Positions 1-12,910 of a DNA stretch of 64,000 nt are shown here, piece after piece. Below the pieces are notes generated by a model. The model ran no database searches. It saw only the letters and a program-made list of their open reading frames with translations, and was not told the DNA's origin. The DNA lies in assembly GCF_030463565.1 (NCBI RefSeq), contig NC_134654.1, positions 18,119,702-18,183,701 on the forward strand, read 5' to 3'. The position numbers were made by a program, and so were the translations under genes. Numbering within the stretch: position 1 is the first letter of the stretch; each line of letters starts with the position of its first letter. The stretch comes from Pelecanus crispus. Lineage: Eukaryota; Chordata; Aves; Pelecaniformes; Pelecanidae.

Positions 1-3000
1 CCCCTTCTCTGTAGACCCATGGTGGGAGATGGTCCCCATACCAGATCTGCCCAGATCACTGGGAGGTCGTGATGGAGAAGCTGGACTGCGGAGGAAGGGG
101 ATATCAGCTTGTGGGAATCTCCAGCCATGCCCAAGGGTGGTGGCAACCCCTAGGGCTGTGATTTCAAGGCCACGCAAGTGGAGTTCCACATGCAGATAAA
201 AATCACACTGGTCTACCAGACACCTGGGACACGAGAGCTTCTGGAAGTCAGGAGCCAGAGTGTGCCAAAAAATAAAACCAAAATAAAACTCTGACGAATC
301 CTTCACCTTTCTGGCCAACTCTGCAAACCCGTTAACGCCATCACAGAACAGAGCCAGTCAATAATGTTCAGGGAGCAAGTCTTAAATCTGTCATGGGCTG
401 ATGTGGATTTCAACAGTCTACTCATTAAGTGGTGTCTCTTTTTATGGCCACATTAAATCCGGGTTCTACATCCTGCACTGGCCACTGACCGCTTTCCAGC
501 TTGATTTAAGAGGTTGGTTTCAATCCATGAAGTCCTTAATGGACTGGGACCTGCCTAGAGAGGAGACTGCTTCCCAAGACGTGCTCACGACAGCTACGCC
601 GCACTGAAGCCCTCTGGCTTCAGGTCAGGTCCATCAGATTACTTGCTGTACAGGGCCCTGCACCTTGAGACCGATTTCTCCTCCAGGAGTTTTACAGTCA
701 ATATTTATCAGTCTCCTGGGAATGACGCAAGGCTTATTTTTGTCTCCTTGCACAAGAGAGGCATTGGGTAGGGCTGGGCCATGAAACAGGAGGAAATTGC
801 TGGGGGTGGAGGTGCTGAGTCAGTTGATCTGGTTGGGAGACACAGGCTCTTAATTAGCGTTTCAGCAAACACAGAGGAGCACACCGCAGAAGTGGAAGAC
901 AGCAAGGAGCAACTCTTTGTCTAAGAGGCATCCACCAGCCCAGTGTCAGTCCGTTTGCAGACCAGTCAGCACCTGAACCCACACTCTTGATTTGTGGCTG
1001 AGGATATCCAATATGTCTTGTTTCCAACAGAGATGAGAGTACTCAGTTCTATGCAGATCTAGACCTCCCAAAATTGCTTTTTTGGAGAGGACCTGAATCC
1101 TTGGCATTTGCATAACATCTTGCCTGTGACCCGTCACAGCAAAAGAAGCAAGACAAGGCACATCACTGATACTGATACTGCTCTCTGGCTTGGTCAGCCC
1201 AAGCTAGACAAGCAGAAATAGAAATGGAGCCTTCAACCCAAGAACAAGAACTGAATCCACCAAAACCAGCCTTCAGCGCTAGCTCCAGCACTCTCTTCCT
1301 TCACTGTACCCAGATGGGTGCTGGGCATAGCCCAAAACTAAGATCCTCGAGATTGTCTCAGATGCGGCCTTGTTTGAAAAGTGGCTGCATAAAAGCTAGA
1401 CAGCAGCAAGTGAGGCCAAATATTGTGGCTCATGAATGTGGTTTGAACCTCTGACAACATCACATCTAGGAAAGCAAGGTTTTATTGCATGGGTCTGTCC
1501 ATTGTGAGGAGCTCTCCCACCGTTTCCATAATCTCCCATAGAGGCATCAATCCTCATGCTGGCAGCCAGAGACAACAGAGCCTCAGGGACAGGAGGAACT
1601 GGTAAATTTGCTGGTCTGAACACACACAGGTGGAAAAGTCACCAAGAAGCATTTATTCCCATTCAAACCACAACCAGAGAAGGGCAACTTGGCCCACGTA
1701 TAGCACTGCAGCTCCAACACAACACACCGGACATACATGTTGGTGGAAGTAGGACCAAACTCCAGCTCTGAACATGTCTGCTCTGGGGCTCCAAGACAGC
1801 AAGGGCTGCACTAAATGACAGCCGTTGCAGAAGGAGGGCAAAGGGGAGCTGTAATGGTCAGAAGAGCTGTAGCCACTGTGCCCTGGCACGATGCAACCCC
1901 TTTGGGCGAAAGTAACAGGAGAAACCCATGGTCAGCTCAATGGCGTACATGCAGTTCAGCCCTGGGACAGCTCGTGACAGCTGTGGAGTCCTCTATTTCC
2001 ATGGAAGCTTCACAGGCATGTTAGAGACCTGGGCAGCTTCTGCCAGCACTGTTAGGTGCAAGATAAGAATGGCAGAGGTGCAGCTACCACCATTGTCCAT
2101 ATGGGAGAGGAAAGGGAGGTGATTAAGGGAGTCAGGCTGTGGGAAATGGGGAGCTCAGCTGAGCCCTTGGACAAAAGCTGCTGCACCAGTTGGGACAGGG
2201 CTGGATGGAGACACCACTGAGGGCTGTAGCGGATACTGTAGTGGAAAATAAAGATAGTATGAAAAGCTTGGCAAGCAGTCCCTCCTGCCTTGTTATCCTC
2301 CTGCCTTCTGGCAACCTGGAGTTCAAAGACCTCTGGAGCCAGCATCTGCATCCAAATCATCCCATTTTACAGTGACTGTGAACTGTCTAATCCTTTCAAA
2401 CCCATGAATACTTCTGGCCTTGAGAACACCCCACAGCAGACAGTCCCAGCACCAAAGCACTGCCTTCACCCATCATTTGAACCCTCTCCCTACATCCCTG
2501 CTTGGGAAGGGATGACACCCCTACTTTCTGAGCAAGGAAGAGGAAAACGAGGATGAGCAGCGCCAGCAGACTCCCAGCATCCCTTGTTCCCCACCAAGCC
2601 CAGCTGGCAAAGCACTGGCAGGGCTCAGCACTGCTCTGCTGACTTCGGCAGAGCTGCCGGCAGCGTCAGGGGTCCCAGTGACAGGAGGGAGCTGCTGTGT
2701 GAGCACAGCTATGAATTTTCCGCAGGCAGAGAGCAGAGCCCCTAACCCTGAGCTATTAACATGTCAAGAGGGACAGAGGAAAAGCTTTTCCTTTAATGAA
2801 TATTTCCTCAGTGAAGCCTGCACCCTTCATAGGCAAAGTGATAGGCTTAGTCTAAAGATGGATTGGCCTACTTTACCTATTAACCACTTAGACTAATGTA
2901 ATAAAAGCTCTCTGTATTCAAACAGCCCTAATCCCCAGCCCCACATAGCTCTGAAGCCTGGAATAAGAAGGGATGCTAAAACAAACTCCACCAGGCTGCT

Positions 3001-3787
3001 GCTTGGAGAGACTCTGGAGGGAGGAATTATATTTTTTTTTTAAGGGCAAACTTCTCCAGTATGAAAACCGGACCCAGAGCAAGATAAATTTACAAAGTGG
3101 GAATGACAGGTGGCCACACGGTAATCCAATCCTGAAGCCTAATGCCCTTTGTGGCAGCTTTTGTCTGCATAGAGGGGCTCCAGGCTAATCTGCTGCCACA
3201 TCTCAAGGAGGAACGGCGAGGGACCGCAGGCTGGGGGGGGTCGAGGGGACCTCTGCAACCTGTTGCTGAGTTATTCGCCACAGGTAGAACAGACCAACGC
3301 GCAGAGCAGAGCACAGCCGTCATTACCCGCTTTATCCCCAGGGACATCTGTTGGTCCCCCCACGCACCTCCTGCCATTTGCAAACACTGGCTGGGATAAA
3401 CCCAGGGTCTGCCGGAGCCCGAAGCCCTGCAGCGGGGCTCAGCCTGGGGGGCTGCAGATACAACCATCCTCGGCTGTCTGCCCGCACAGAGGTCACCGTC
3501 AGGCTGCCCAGCCAAGACCCGGCACGCTCAGGTGCTCCTGCTGCCAAACAGGAGTCCTGGAGCTGAGCAGATGATGAGTTTTCCTTCCTGGGGAGGGTTT
3601 TGTGCTGGAAATATTCCTACCCAGCACCTGGAGCCACCCAGCATCACTTTCGGAGATGTTCCCCTCACCCCAGCGCGCTCAAGAGCTGAAGTCCCACTGG
3701 TAAGTGTTAAAATTGGGGTGCCCCATGCTGCAGCAACAGCACTTCCCAGCCTCAAACCCCTCTGCTCCCGACCACCCCCCTTGCTCA

Positions 3788-3826
3788 ATCCTTGAGCTGC
3801 CTCAGTTTCCCTCTGCAAGTATGACA
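3788..3826 (-). repeat. Possible MIR-like fragment in HS3ST3B1 intron 1
   Basis: CCTTGAGCTGCCTCAGTTTC followed by CCTCTGCAA resembles the part of the reverse MIR consensus around gcctcagtttcctcatctgt. It is only about 30 bases long. Confidence 0.3.
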
Positions 3827-6800
3827 AAACTCTCCTAGAGGAGATGGACAGCTGGGTATAGGGGATTGTAAAAACAAGAGAAGCATTGTTACAGTCAGGA
3901 TAAAACACTGTAGTATGGGGATGCAGCTGCGAGAGGCAGACCAGGGAGCGCTCACAGCAGTCCCCATGGCAGCTCTGCCAGCAGATACAGCAAGAATCAC
4001 CTTTGGTGCAGAATTTCTAGACTTCCCCCCACAGCTGTTCCTTGGAAGCAAGGAAAACAGACGAAAGGGAAGAAAAAGCAAGTTGAACTGTTTTGGACAT
4101 CAGCCACATTCATGCCGAGTTCAGGCCTGTAATCCAGAACCATTTGCTTTGCCACCCGGTGGTGCACAAGCAGAGCATCCAACCTATTTCTGGACAGTTT
4201 CTACCCAAATTCCTGACTGCTGTTTCAAGCAGACAACAAGGGATTTCTTCCCAGAAAACCAAATTTTGGCAACCTGACTGTTTCTGGGGAAAGCGCCCCT
4301 AAATCCTCCCAAAAGGCTAAGCAACCACATAGATTAGATTGAAAGCTTATGGTAAGAAGGTGAACAGAAATGGAGAAAGTAGACACAAAAGCTCTTCTGC
4401 CATCCTGGGAGGAGACAAGATTTTTAGCCTCCAGAGTTGTGACAGGGAGTTTGAAAACCTGAGGTAACAACAAGCCCATGCAGCACAACCCGGAACGTAG
4501 TACAATTTGGTGCATGTGATGAATTTGTTGTGACTTCTGCTGCATTTCTAATTTGCAGGTTGGAAAGCAAATAAGCCTGCTGTTACCAGCCAGGAAAAGC
4601 TTTAAAGGAAACAAATGAAGAAGATGAGGCAGGTTGAAGCCTCGTCCCCTGCCACATTGATGCTCTCCAGTCTGCTGAATCCTTTCCTGTCCTGTCCCTG
4701 TCCCCATGGGCGGTTTGGTCCCCTGTTCCCATCCCAACATGCTCCTGCTCAGCTTTGCTCTGGTTAGGATCCCACCAAAGCCAAAGGGCTTGTTTTAAAC
4801 CACAGATCATCCGTCCGCTGCCTTAAATCAAACACACTTTTGAGGAGGCCTTTACTGCCATTCCTGCCCTGCACAGCCAATTCTCATTCCAAATCCCCCT
4901 GCTTCTCTGCCTCTTCCTCTCTTCCCCCTCCCCAATAAGTAAATTTAAGCCAAGTGAGCTAAATCTAGTATCTTGAAAAAGAGCTGTAGACACCCAGGAA
5001 AGGATGGGCGTGGCATCTCCATTGCTGGCAGCTTTGCCTTCTAGCCCACCTGCTCTGCCAAGGTGATACCCCATTATTCCCAGCCTCTGAGGCAGCATGT
5101 TGCTTTCAGAAAGCAGGAAAAATGTACAGTGGTGATCAGAGCAGCCAAGGGCTGGATTGAAACCACACACTTGTAGCCCTGCACCAGCACACGACAGCGA
5201 GCAAGAGCTCTGCAATGCTCTGGGAAGCAAAAACCCAGAGCATCACCAGCATCACTAGCACCACCAGCTCAGCTCCCAAGGCCACCACATTACACCTATC
5301 GCAGCCCCACCTGGCCCTCCTCTCCACGGGACTGATCTCAACATCATCAAATCCCAGAAACATTCCCTAAAAGCAAGAACCTGACAAGCTCAGGAAAAGA
5401 CTGTTAAAGCATTTTAATTACATCACAGAGCCTGCCACCAGCATCAAGGTCAACTTGCTTCAAAATTACCCACTTGGCTTTGACTTTGCTTTCTGGTGGC
5501 AGCAGCTCTGGATGAGGGAAGAAGGAAGGTGGAGAAGAAGGAAGAAACACAGCGAAGAGGCAATAGCAAATCTTTTTTTGGGGGTGGGAGCACTTGCTGA
5601 TTTATTTTTTGATGCATCACCTTTTTCTTACCAAAATTTCCTTCAGCTCAGGCTGCCGTTGCACCAAGGACCTGTATAGTAGCACACAGCCTCTCCTCTT
5701 TTTATGACCAGCAGTAAGGGCAACATGTGTGCCTTTGTCTCAAGCGGGAGCCCATTGTTTGCGTTGGCAAATTATACAACAATAAAAGGGAACGGCTGGG
5801 AACCAGCCTTGGCCTTTTTGAAATGGGTGTAACCCTATCCAGCTCCGTCAAACACTTGCCACGACATTTACACAAAACAGATGATGGGAATTAATGAACT
5901 TTGTGGGTGAGGAAGGGGTAGGTAAAGGAGGAGGGAAACGGGGGAAAAAAATAAGTGGGCCTGAAAGTAATGTTTTTCTCACTCTCTTTGCTCCCTGCCC
6001 CCAAATCTGCCAGGTGCCCTTCACCTGTTGGGGAGTTTGGGGATTAGAGGAGGCAGAGGAGGGTAACAGCGTGCCAAAGGTCCTCATCATGAAGCTGCTC
6101 CGGGGCTTTGATGGGGCCAAAGACCCGGTGGCCATGGGTGGCATCACCACATACCCCACAGGGACAGACTCTGGCCCGGCCATGGAGTCTGATCTAAGTT
6201 CCTTTGATGCAGATAAAAAATCCCATCAAAGGCTGGAGGGAGCAGGAAGACAAGGGGCACCGGCAGATGGTCCTTTGGTCCCCACTCCACGCAGGCAGAG
6301 CCGAGTCATGCCAAACAGCCCCAGCAAATCAAAGCAAGCAGTGCCTCAAGGAGGGGACAACATGTTGCTGCAATCACAAGGGGTTGGGTTTCTCAGGTTT
6401 TTTTTAATAAAAGGCTTTATCCACCTCCCCCAAAGTCACTGCATTCAGATCAGATCTGGGAGCCACAACGGAGGTTTGACCCTCCCTGTGCTGCAGGCAA
6501 GGGACATGGGGCACTTTGCCCAGCCGCAGCCACAGAGCTGACGGTTTGCAGCAGCATCTGAGCACCCAACCTGGACAAAGCAGGGACTGATCCAGGGACA
6601 AAACCTGGAGAGTTTGTGCCTCCAGGAACAGCAATCAGTGTGATGAGCAGACCCTGCCTCTCCTGTAAAAGCTGCCTCCCACCCCACGCCAACCAAAACC
6701 CACCTCCCTCCCAAACACCTCCCCTGCCTCACAGGTTTAAGTGGCTTAATTAGAAGCACAGACTCATAACCAAGATAATGACATGTTATCCCTCACAGGG

Positions 6801-8039
6801 CTGCTGCCTTGTATAACTAAGTGCCTTATATGGTGCACTGTATAGCTGCAGCCTTTAGGGGAGGAGTAACTTAGAGCAGCAGAAACACTTGATAGGAGTC
6901 TTCTCTGCATGGGGACAGGGTCTGTGCTTTCACCAGACAGCATAATAAAGAGGCCAAAGAACGACAAAGACTCCTTTGAGGCTGATGGGTGATGCAGCCG
7001 TCACTCCTGGGACATGCCTGTCCTTGGCGATGGATGCAAAGGCACAAAGTTGTTCTTGGAGGCGGCTGGCTGGAGCAATCCCCCTTCCCACCCTACAGCT
7101 GATGCTCCATGATGGCAGCCTTTGGGAGGAAGGGCTTAAGGGGATGGGACCAGCCTGAAAGCTTGGAAGAAATGTATCCTGCTTGCAGATGCTCTTGTGG
7201 ATATGCCCACAGGGTGCAGCCTTCTCCTTCAGGTCAAAGCCCCTATAGCCCAGGAATCTCCAACCCTGGCCATAGGAGGACTAGGGCAGAGGAAAAACAG
7301 GGCAAGAAGCACCGCCTGTCCCCCACCACTATTCTCAACCTCCACTAAAATTCAGCTCAGGAACTTTCCTGGGCCCGATGCAGTTTGTCTACCTAATGAC
7401 CCTCAATCGACCTCTCTTCCAACCTCTTGTCCAGGTTTCTCCTGAACCCACGTAGACCCTCCACATGCACAGCCCATCCTGGGTCCTTGCTTTGCCCATT
7501 GTGCACGAGCTCCTGGCTTCATGCTGTAGCCCCAGTCCTTGCACCATGACACCAATCCATCCCTCCCTCTATCTCCAGCCCAGTTCTGACTTTGTAGAGT
7601 ACTGTATCTTCCCCCAAGGCATCTCTGCCAGGCTGAGGTCTCCCAGCCTACTTCGTCATTCCTCAAACAGAAATTCCTCCAGCCCTAAGGAACAAAACGT
7701 TGCCACTGTCACCAGGTGGACCCATGCACCGACTGAACATGTGCTGCTGCAGAGATGTGGGACCAAGGGCCAAGTTTCCAATTATTTCCTTCCCTCTTCC
7801 CCCAACAACAGCCCAAGACGTTACAACTGCTCAGCAAGAACTTTCCCTCCTCCTTTGCTGGAGCCAGGCAAGATATTCATCAACTCTACTAGTTCATTAT
7901 ATAGGCCCTCCTCTTTATGTAAACACCGAAGCCTCTTTCTGTTCCCCATCATACTTAAAAGCTCTGAACTTCCACTAAATAATTATCTTCACTGGGGGGA
8001 GAGGGGCAGCACTTTACATATCAAAGGGCTGCTTTGGAG

Positions 8040-8160
8040 GGATTTACAATAATTTAAGATGAAGTGGTAAATATTCTATTCACTCCTGTTCATCTCCATT
8101 AATAATTATAATCCTATTAGCAAGGCCCCAAGAAAGTGATTGCATTATCATCTAGCAAGC
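8040..8160. promoter_or_regulatory. Weak candidate conserved non-coding element
   Basis: Short AT-rich island (CCATTAATAATTATAATCCT, then GTGATTGCATTATCATCTAG) between GC-richer flanks in HS3ST3B1 intron 1. The second part resembles C/EBP or POU sites. It rests on composition alone. Confidence 0.2.
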
Positions 8161-11100
8161 ATCTATGTGGATTTCTTGGAGGGGTGGGATGGGGGAGGCT
8201 ATAGGCAAGTAAAGAAGTAAAAGCAACAAAAGATGCAATTGCCAGCACCTCCCCTCCCCCAGAAGGATTTGGTCTCCATTGTCCCGATGCTTCAATAGTG
8301 CTTTGCTCTGAAAATACGAGCTTTTGAGTGCAGTAAGGGGGTGGGGCTGAAATGAGCATCTTATTCCTCTCGGTCACCCCCGCTTCCCTTTCATTGCTGC
8401 GGGTCCCCCCAGTGCCGCTCCGGCCGACAAAGCGCACACGTTGCTGTTCCTGGCGGGCGCGGGGGCCAGGAGCAGCGCCGCGATTAAAAGCTAATTGCTG
8501 TTTATGGGTGAGTTCTTTAGAATACCGCCCAGCATCACTGGACTTCACTGCCCACTGGTCGAGTCATGTGAGATTACTATAATCTGTCTCCATTTCCCAA
8601 AAAAAGGGAAAAAAAGACTGGTTTTGTTTAAAAGAAGAGCAGGGAGTGGGCAGTTCTGTGAAACTCATGATTTAAGGGGAGGGGGGGGAGAAACCCTAAA
8701 CCCAGCAGGAAACACGACTGAGCTAACTGGCAAACTGGGACTAAAGACTTTTTTCCAGCAGATCGCAGGGCCAACTGACTCTGCCAAGCTGTGTATTTCA
8801 TTTCTGTGCCATGCCACCTCTTAGTACACCCTGCTGGAGTGTTTAACTGGAATTTATCCCTGCAGTTGCGCTACTGTAGTCTCCTTCCCTCTCTTCTGGC
8901 ACCTGAAAGCCACCAGTACCAGTCCTCACCACCTCCACCAGAAGCAGGCAGCTCAGCTCTGCTCACCCTGGTGTGGATGTAAGTCAGCAGCTACACTGGT
9001 GCAGGTCTGGAACAAGCTAAGATTACTTTCACAGTGTCCAAGAGTTTATTGCAAAGCGGTAGAAATATTTTTCTCTATAAATTAAACAGACAACAGCCTG
9101 AAAGTGAGGAAAGAGAAATAATTTTAGGCACCTGCAGAGATTTCAGCGCTCACAACTCGCTCCTGGGGAAAAATTCTCCGGACTGCCTCTGCCTCTTACT
9201 CTATCACAACCAGAAGGACCAGCCATTTCTCTTCCCTCAAAAATGTATAGCTCTGAGTTAACATTATGTGTACTAAGCTCCTGCAATGCAAAGATTTGGT
9301 AGATCTACTTATGGATTCATTGCAAGATGAAGCTCTGCTCTCAGAACCTCTTGCAGAGACTGCTGGTTTAACACATTCCTTGTACCAGACATGTTACTTC
9401 TTGAACTCAGCATTACTTGGGTAGCACTGATCCTGCCTTTCGTGGGAAGCTGGAACTAGTATCCGCTGAGCTTGAACTAGCTCAGCAGCTGCAAGCGCAG
9501 AAGTAATGTCTCCATCCAAAAAAAAAAGACCAAGAGAGTCAAGGTCTGGAGTTATCAGCTCAACTGTGGAAAGAAATAAGAAAGGCAAAACCCAAAATGT
9601 GGCTGTTGCAAGGCTTTTGCTAGCTCAGAGTAGGCATAAGCAAAGGAAGCCCAGCTTGGAAGAGGTGTAAAAGCAGATAAGAAGTAATAGCTGGTGGGAG
9701 ATCCAAAAAACAGCTGTGGTACATGCAGGTGACAGAATTGTCCCCTGGGGCAGAGGACGTGGGGCCAACATGGCTGTCACTTGGGTTCAGCCAACCCCAG
9801 AGACCCTGATCTCAGGCGTTTGGCTTCAGCTCCAGAAGGAGCACAACCGGGTTGTTCCCATAACTCCCACCACAAAGCCCACCACTTGCTGTCAGCTCTT
9901 TTGCCATGCAGTAGCAGCTCGGCCACGTCCAAACAGCACTGGTGGCCACTGCTCGCACCGCAGCCTATTCCCAAGGCTCTTCCCTCTCACCCCTTCCCTG
10001 CCATAGAGGTTCAGCCAGAACCAATGCGGCAGGAGCATCAGCCAGTGCCAGCAGTGTTCAGCCATCAGCAATGCACCCACCAGCCCAGCACAGAGTCTGT
10101 AGCTCCAACCTGCTCCCACACCCACAAATTTGCTCCTCTTAATTTGCAGCAATGGCACTAATCCTCTCAAAGATGTTAAAACCCCACAGGCACTGCTACT
10201 CACTGGTCTTTTAGACATCCTTCCTCTTTATAGTTCTTGGGAAAATGCTTCCTTGCAGCAAAGGGAGCAATCTCCATCAAGTTAAACCCCATGCACGTGG
10301 AGACCTGGGGCTTGGGCAAGACAAAATCGGGTGTTGAGATGCGTAGAGCCAGCACTGCAGACTGCATACAGTTTGCAGGCTTTCAGCTGCTGTCCCACAA
10401 GCACCAGGTGTTTCAAGAATTAGATGCCCAAACCAAGTAGCATCATGAGTCATCCAAGAGCTGAACCACCTGAAAACGGAGCAGAGCATCCTGCTGGCTC
10501 CCCCAAAGGGATGCACCACAGGGCTGGACCCTGCACCCAGCACAGGACACCCTGTTACTCATGACCTGTCACACCAGACCACCCCAGGGCTCCTGCTCCC
10601 AGCTAGGGCACCAGGAGGTATTCCTAACCCAGGTAGCCCATGGGAGGTTATGCTCTTCAAGGCCCTTCCCCGGGGACCCATTATGACAGATGCTGGTGGT
10701 GGGGAGCCCAGCAAGCAGAGTACATATCAGTTTGGACCCAAAGGGTCTTGTGCATCTAATGCAGGGGGAGATGGTCACTTTGTGTAGGCCCTAGCCATCT
10801 GTATGGCAGCTACGTTGCCACCACAGCGTTTCTGTAGCCATGCTGCAATAGGAAGAAGTTTCCCAGAAAAGGGGTTGGTTCAAGAGAAGAAGCAACCCCT
10901 GGTTGGGTCCATTCTAGGGTAGTGATTCACAGGGTTTACATGGATACAGATTTTTATGGCACATACTTATAAATCAACTTTCTGGCTAAATAAGCACGCA
11001 CCAGTGACCCCTGCAGCAGCCTCTCTCTAACCAACAAAAGCAGCTTGATGCAGGCAGCCAATACTGGTCCACCAATGCTGAACACTCAGAAACACCTAAC

Positions 11101-12719
11101 AAACTTCCACCCAGGACAGGACTACAAGTAGATGAACTTCGGCACTGCTTCCCACATTGTCCCTCTCCCCTGGGGCAGTGCCAAGCCACTGCATTTCACC
11201 TGCTCTGATTTTGCTCGGGGAAGGCGGGGGGGGAACCAAAACCAACGATAACCCACAAAGCAAAGACTCAACCCCAAATTCAATGTTGCACAAGTCAACA
11301 GCCACCGAATAAAACCAACGCCGCAACATACAGGCAGGACCACGTTCCTGTATTGCCACATTCATAAATCACAGCCCTGCTGAGAGGTCTTTTGCATTTT
11401 CCCCCAACACAGAAATTAATGCCCTAATCTGTGTGCTTGCACAGGCAGGTAACAAGTCACACTGATAATGCCGCCCTTTGTTAAACACCCGCATGAGCGG
11501 CCCAGCATTTGCACAGGGAGGGTTTTGCTTGCCACCTTGACACACATTTTTCCTAATCAAGTCTAGCCTTCCTGCACTGGGGCTTCACAGCCATGATTAG
11601 AGGAAAAAGTCTCCCAATAAGCCCCAGAGCCCCTTTCTGCCCTGAGCAACGCCTCAGCTCACACCCCTCGGTTCGTAACCGATGTGGGGGGAGCAGCCCT
11701 GGCGATTTGTCTGTCCTCAGGGTAAGACATACCAAAGGGGAGAGCTTAAAGCACTGTGCTAGGTTAAGAGCCCCAAAAGGGACTGGTGCCAGCAGCAGCC
11801 ACATGACAACTCTGCTCCTGCTCCTCTTCCTCTCTGTGGGAATAGCAAAGCAGGGAGGGGCACAGGGAAGCTGCTTTATTCACCCAGCAGCGCCTTCCTC
11901 TGGGCACTTGAGAGCCCTTGGAGCATCTTCCATGTGACAGCTGAGCCGGAGCCCGCTAGCTCCTCTGCAGCACATGGGAAGGGAGTTCTCAGGGTGGCAG
12001 GGCCAGGGCAGGCTTGAAACAAGCCTCGATGCAGACGTACATCTACAGGTCTTCAAAAAAGCCACATAGGATCTCCAGGAATCCACCTTCTGCACCTAAA
12101 GGGATCCTATGGGCATCCAGCATCACCTGAACAGCAGAGGCCTTTGAAACAACAGCTCAGAGAGTGGCCAGCTTTCCATTTTCACTATGGAAAAAAAGAA
12201 GTTACAATTTTTTTTCTGTGCTTTTTGCTAATGCATGCATGTTCCTAACACAGGCCAAGTGATGCCAGCAAGCTGCTGCCAAACCCCAGCTGCATGACTC
12301 CACCTGCCTCTTCAGCAACACCCAAACCAGCCACGTAACTGCAGCACTGAGGTTCCTCCTTGACTGTCTTAAAGATAAGTGGATGCCCCCTCTGACCGTC
12401 AGAGGACAGGTCACCTTCCCAGTGGCCAGTATTGGTAGTGAAGAACAATCTCATCAGAGGAGGACCAGCTACGTGGGAAGGTGCCCAACCAAGCAAGCGT
12501 GTCCTGTACTTTCCAGCTGGCTGCTCACTACCCTAAGCATCCCATCACGTGGGTCAACAATTTTAAAATTGGTTTAGACTTTATAGCAAGCTGAGACACC
12601 CAATTCATTTCCAAAGGTCTCCTACTTCCTTCCCAACAAGGGAGGGGGGGCACAGACCACAACCTGAAATGGTGGCAATCTGGACACTGGCCCAGTCAGC
12701 ATGTCCCCCGTTGGGATGA

Positions 12720-12910
12720 GCTATATTTACCGCCCACTGGAACAAAAGGCCTGGCAAATTAACACACCGGTGATCCTCTCAGTACTGATCCCTAAATGCA
12801 TTTTAACACAAATGGGATTGTCACCTCAACTCATTTGTTAATGGATTTGTGATTTACAGTCATAAAGGAGTAGCACTGGAAATTAAGATCACTCCATGGT
12901 AAACAGACCA
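12720..12910. promoter_or_regulatory. Weak candidate conserved non-coding element
   Basis: An AT-rich unique stretch set in GC-richer intron, with ATTTGTTAATGGATTTGTGA, TTTACAGTCATAAA and GGAAATTAAGATCA motifs resembling homeodomain and forkhead sites. It rests on composition alone. Confidence 0.2.

Noticed and set aside
5894-6541. 215-codon plus-strand ORF
   Set aside because: Longest ORF away from the two genes, but compositionally ordinary, with no domain, promoter or splice context. Best read as a chance ORF in the intron.
7465-8052. 195-codon plus-strand ORF
   Set aside because: Ser/Pro-rich with no recognisable domain; chance ORF in intron 1.
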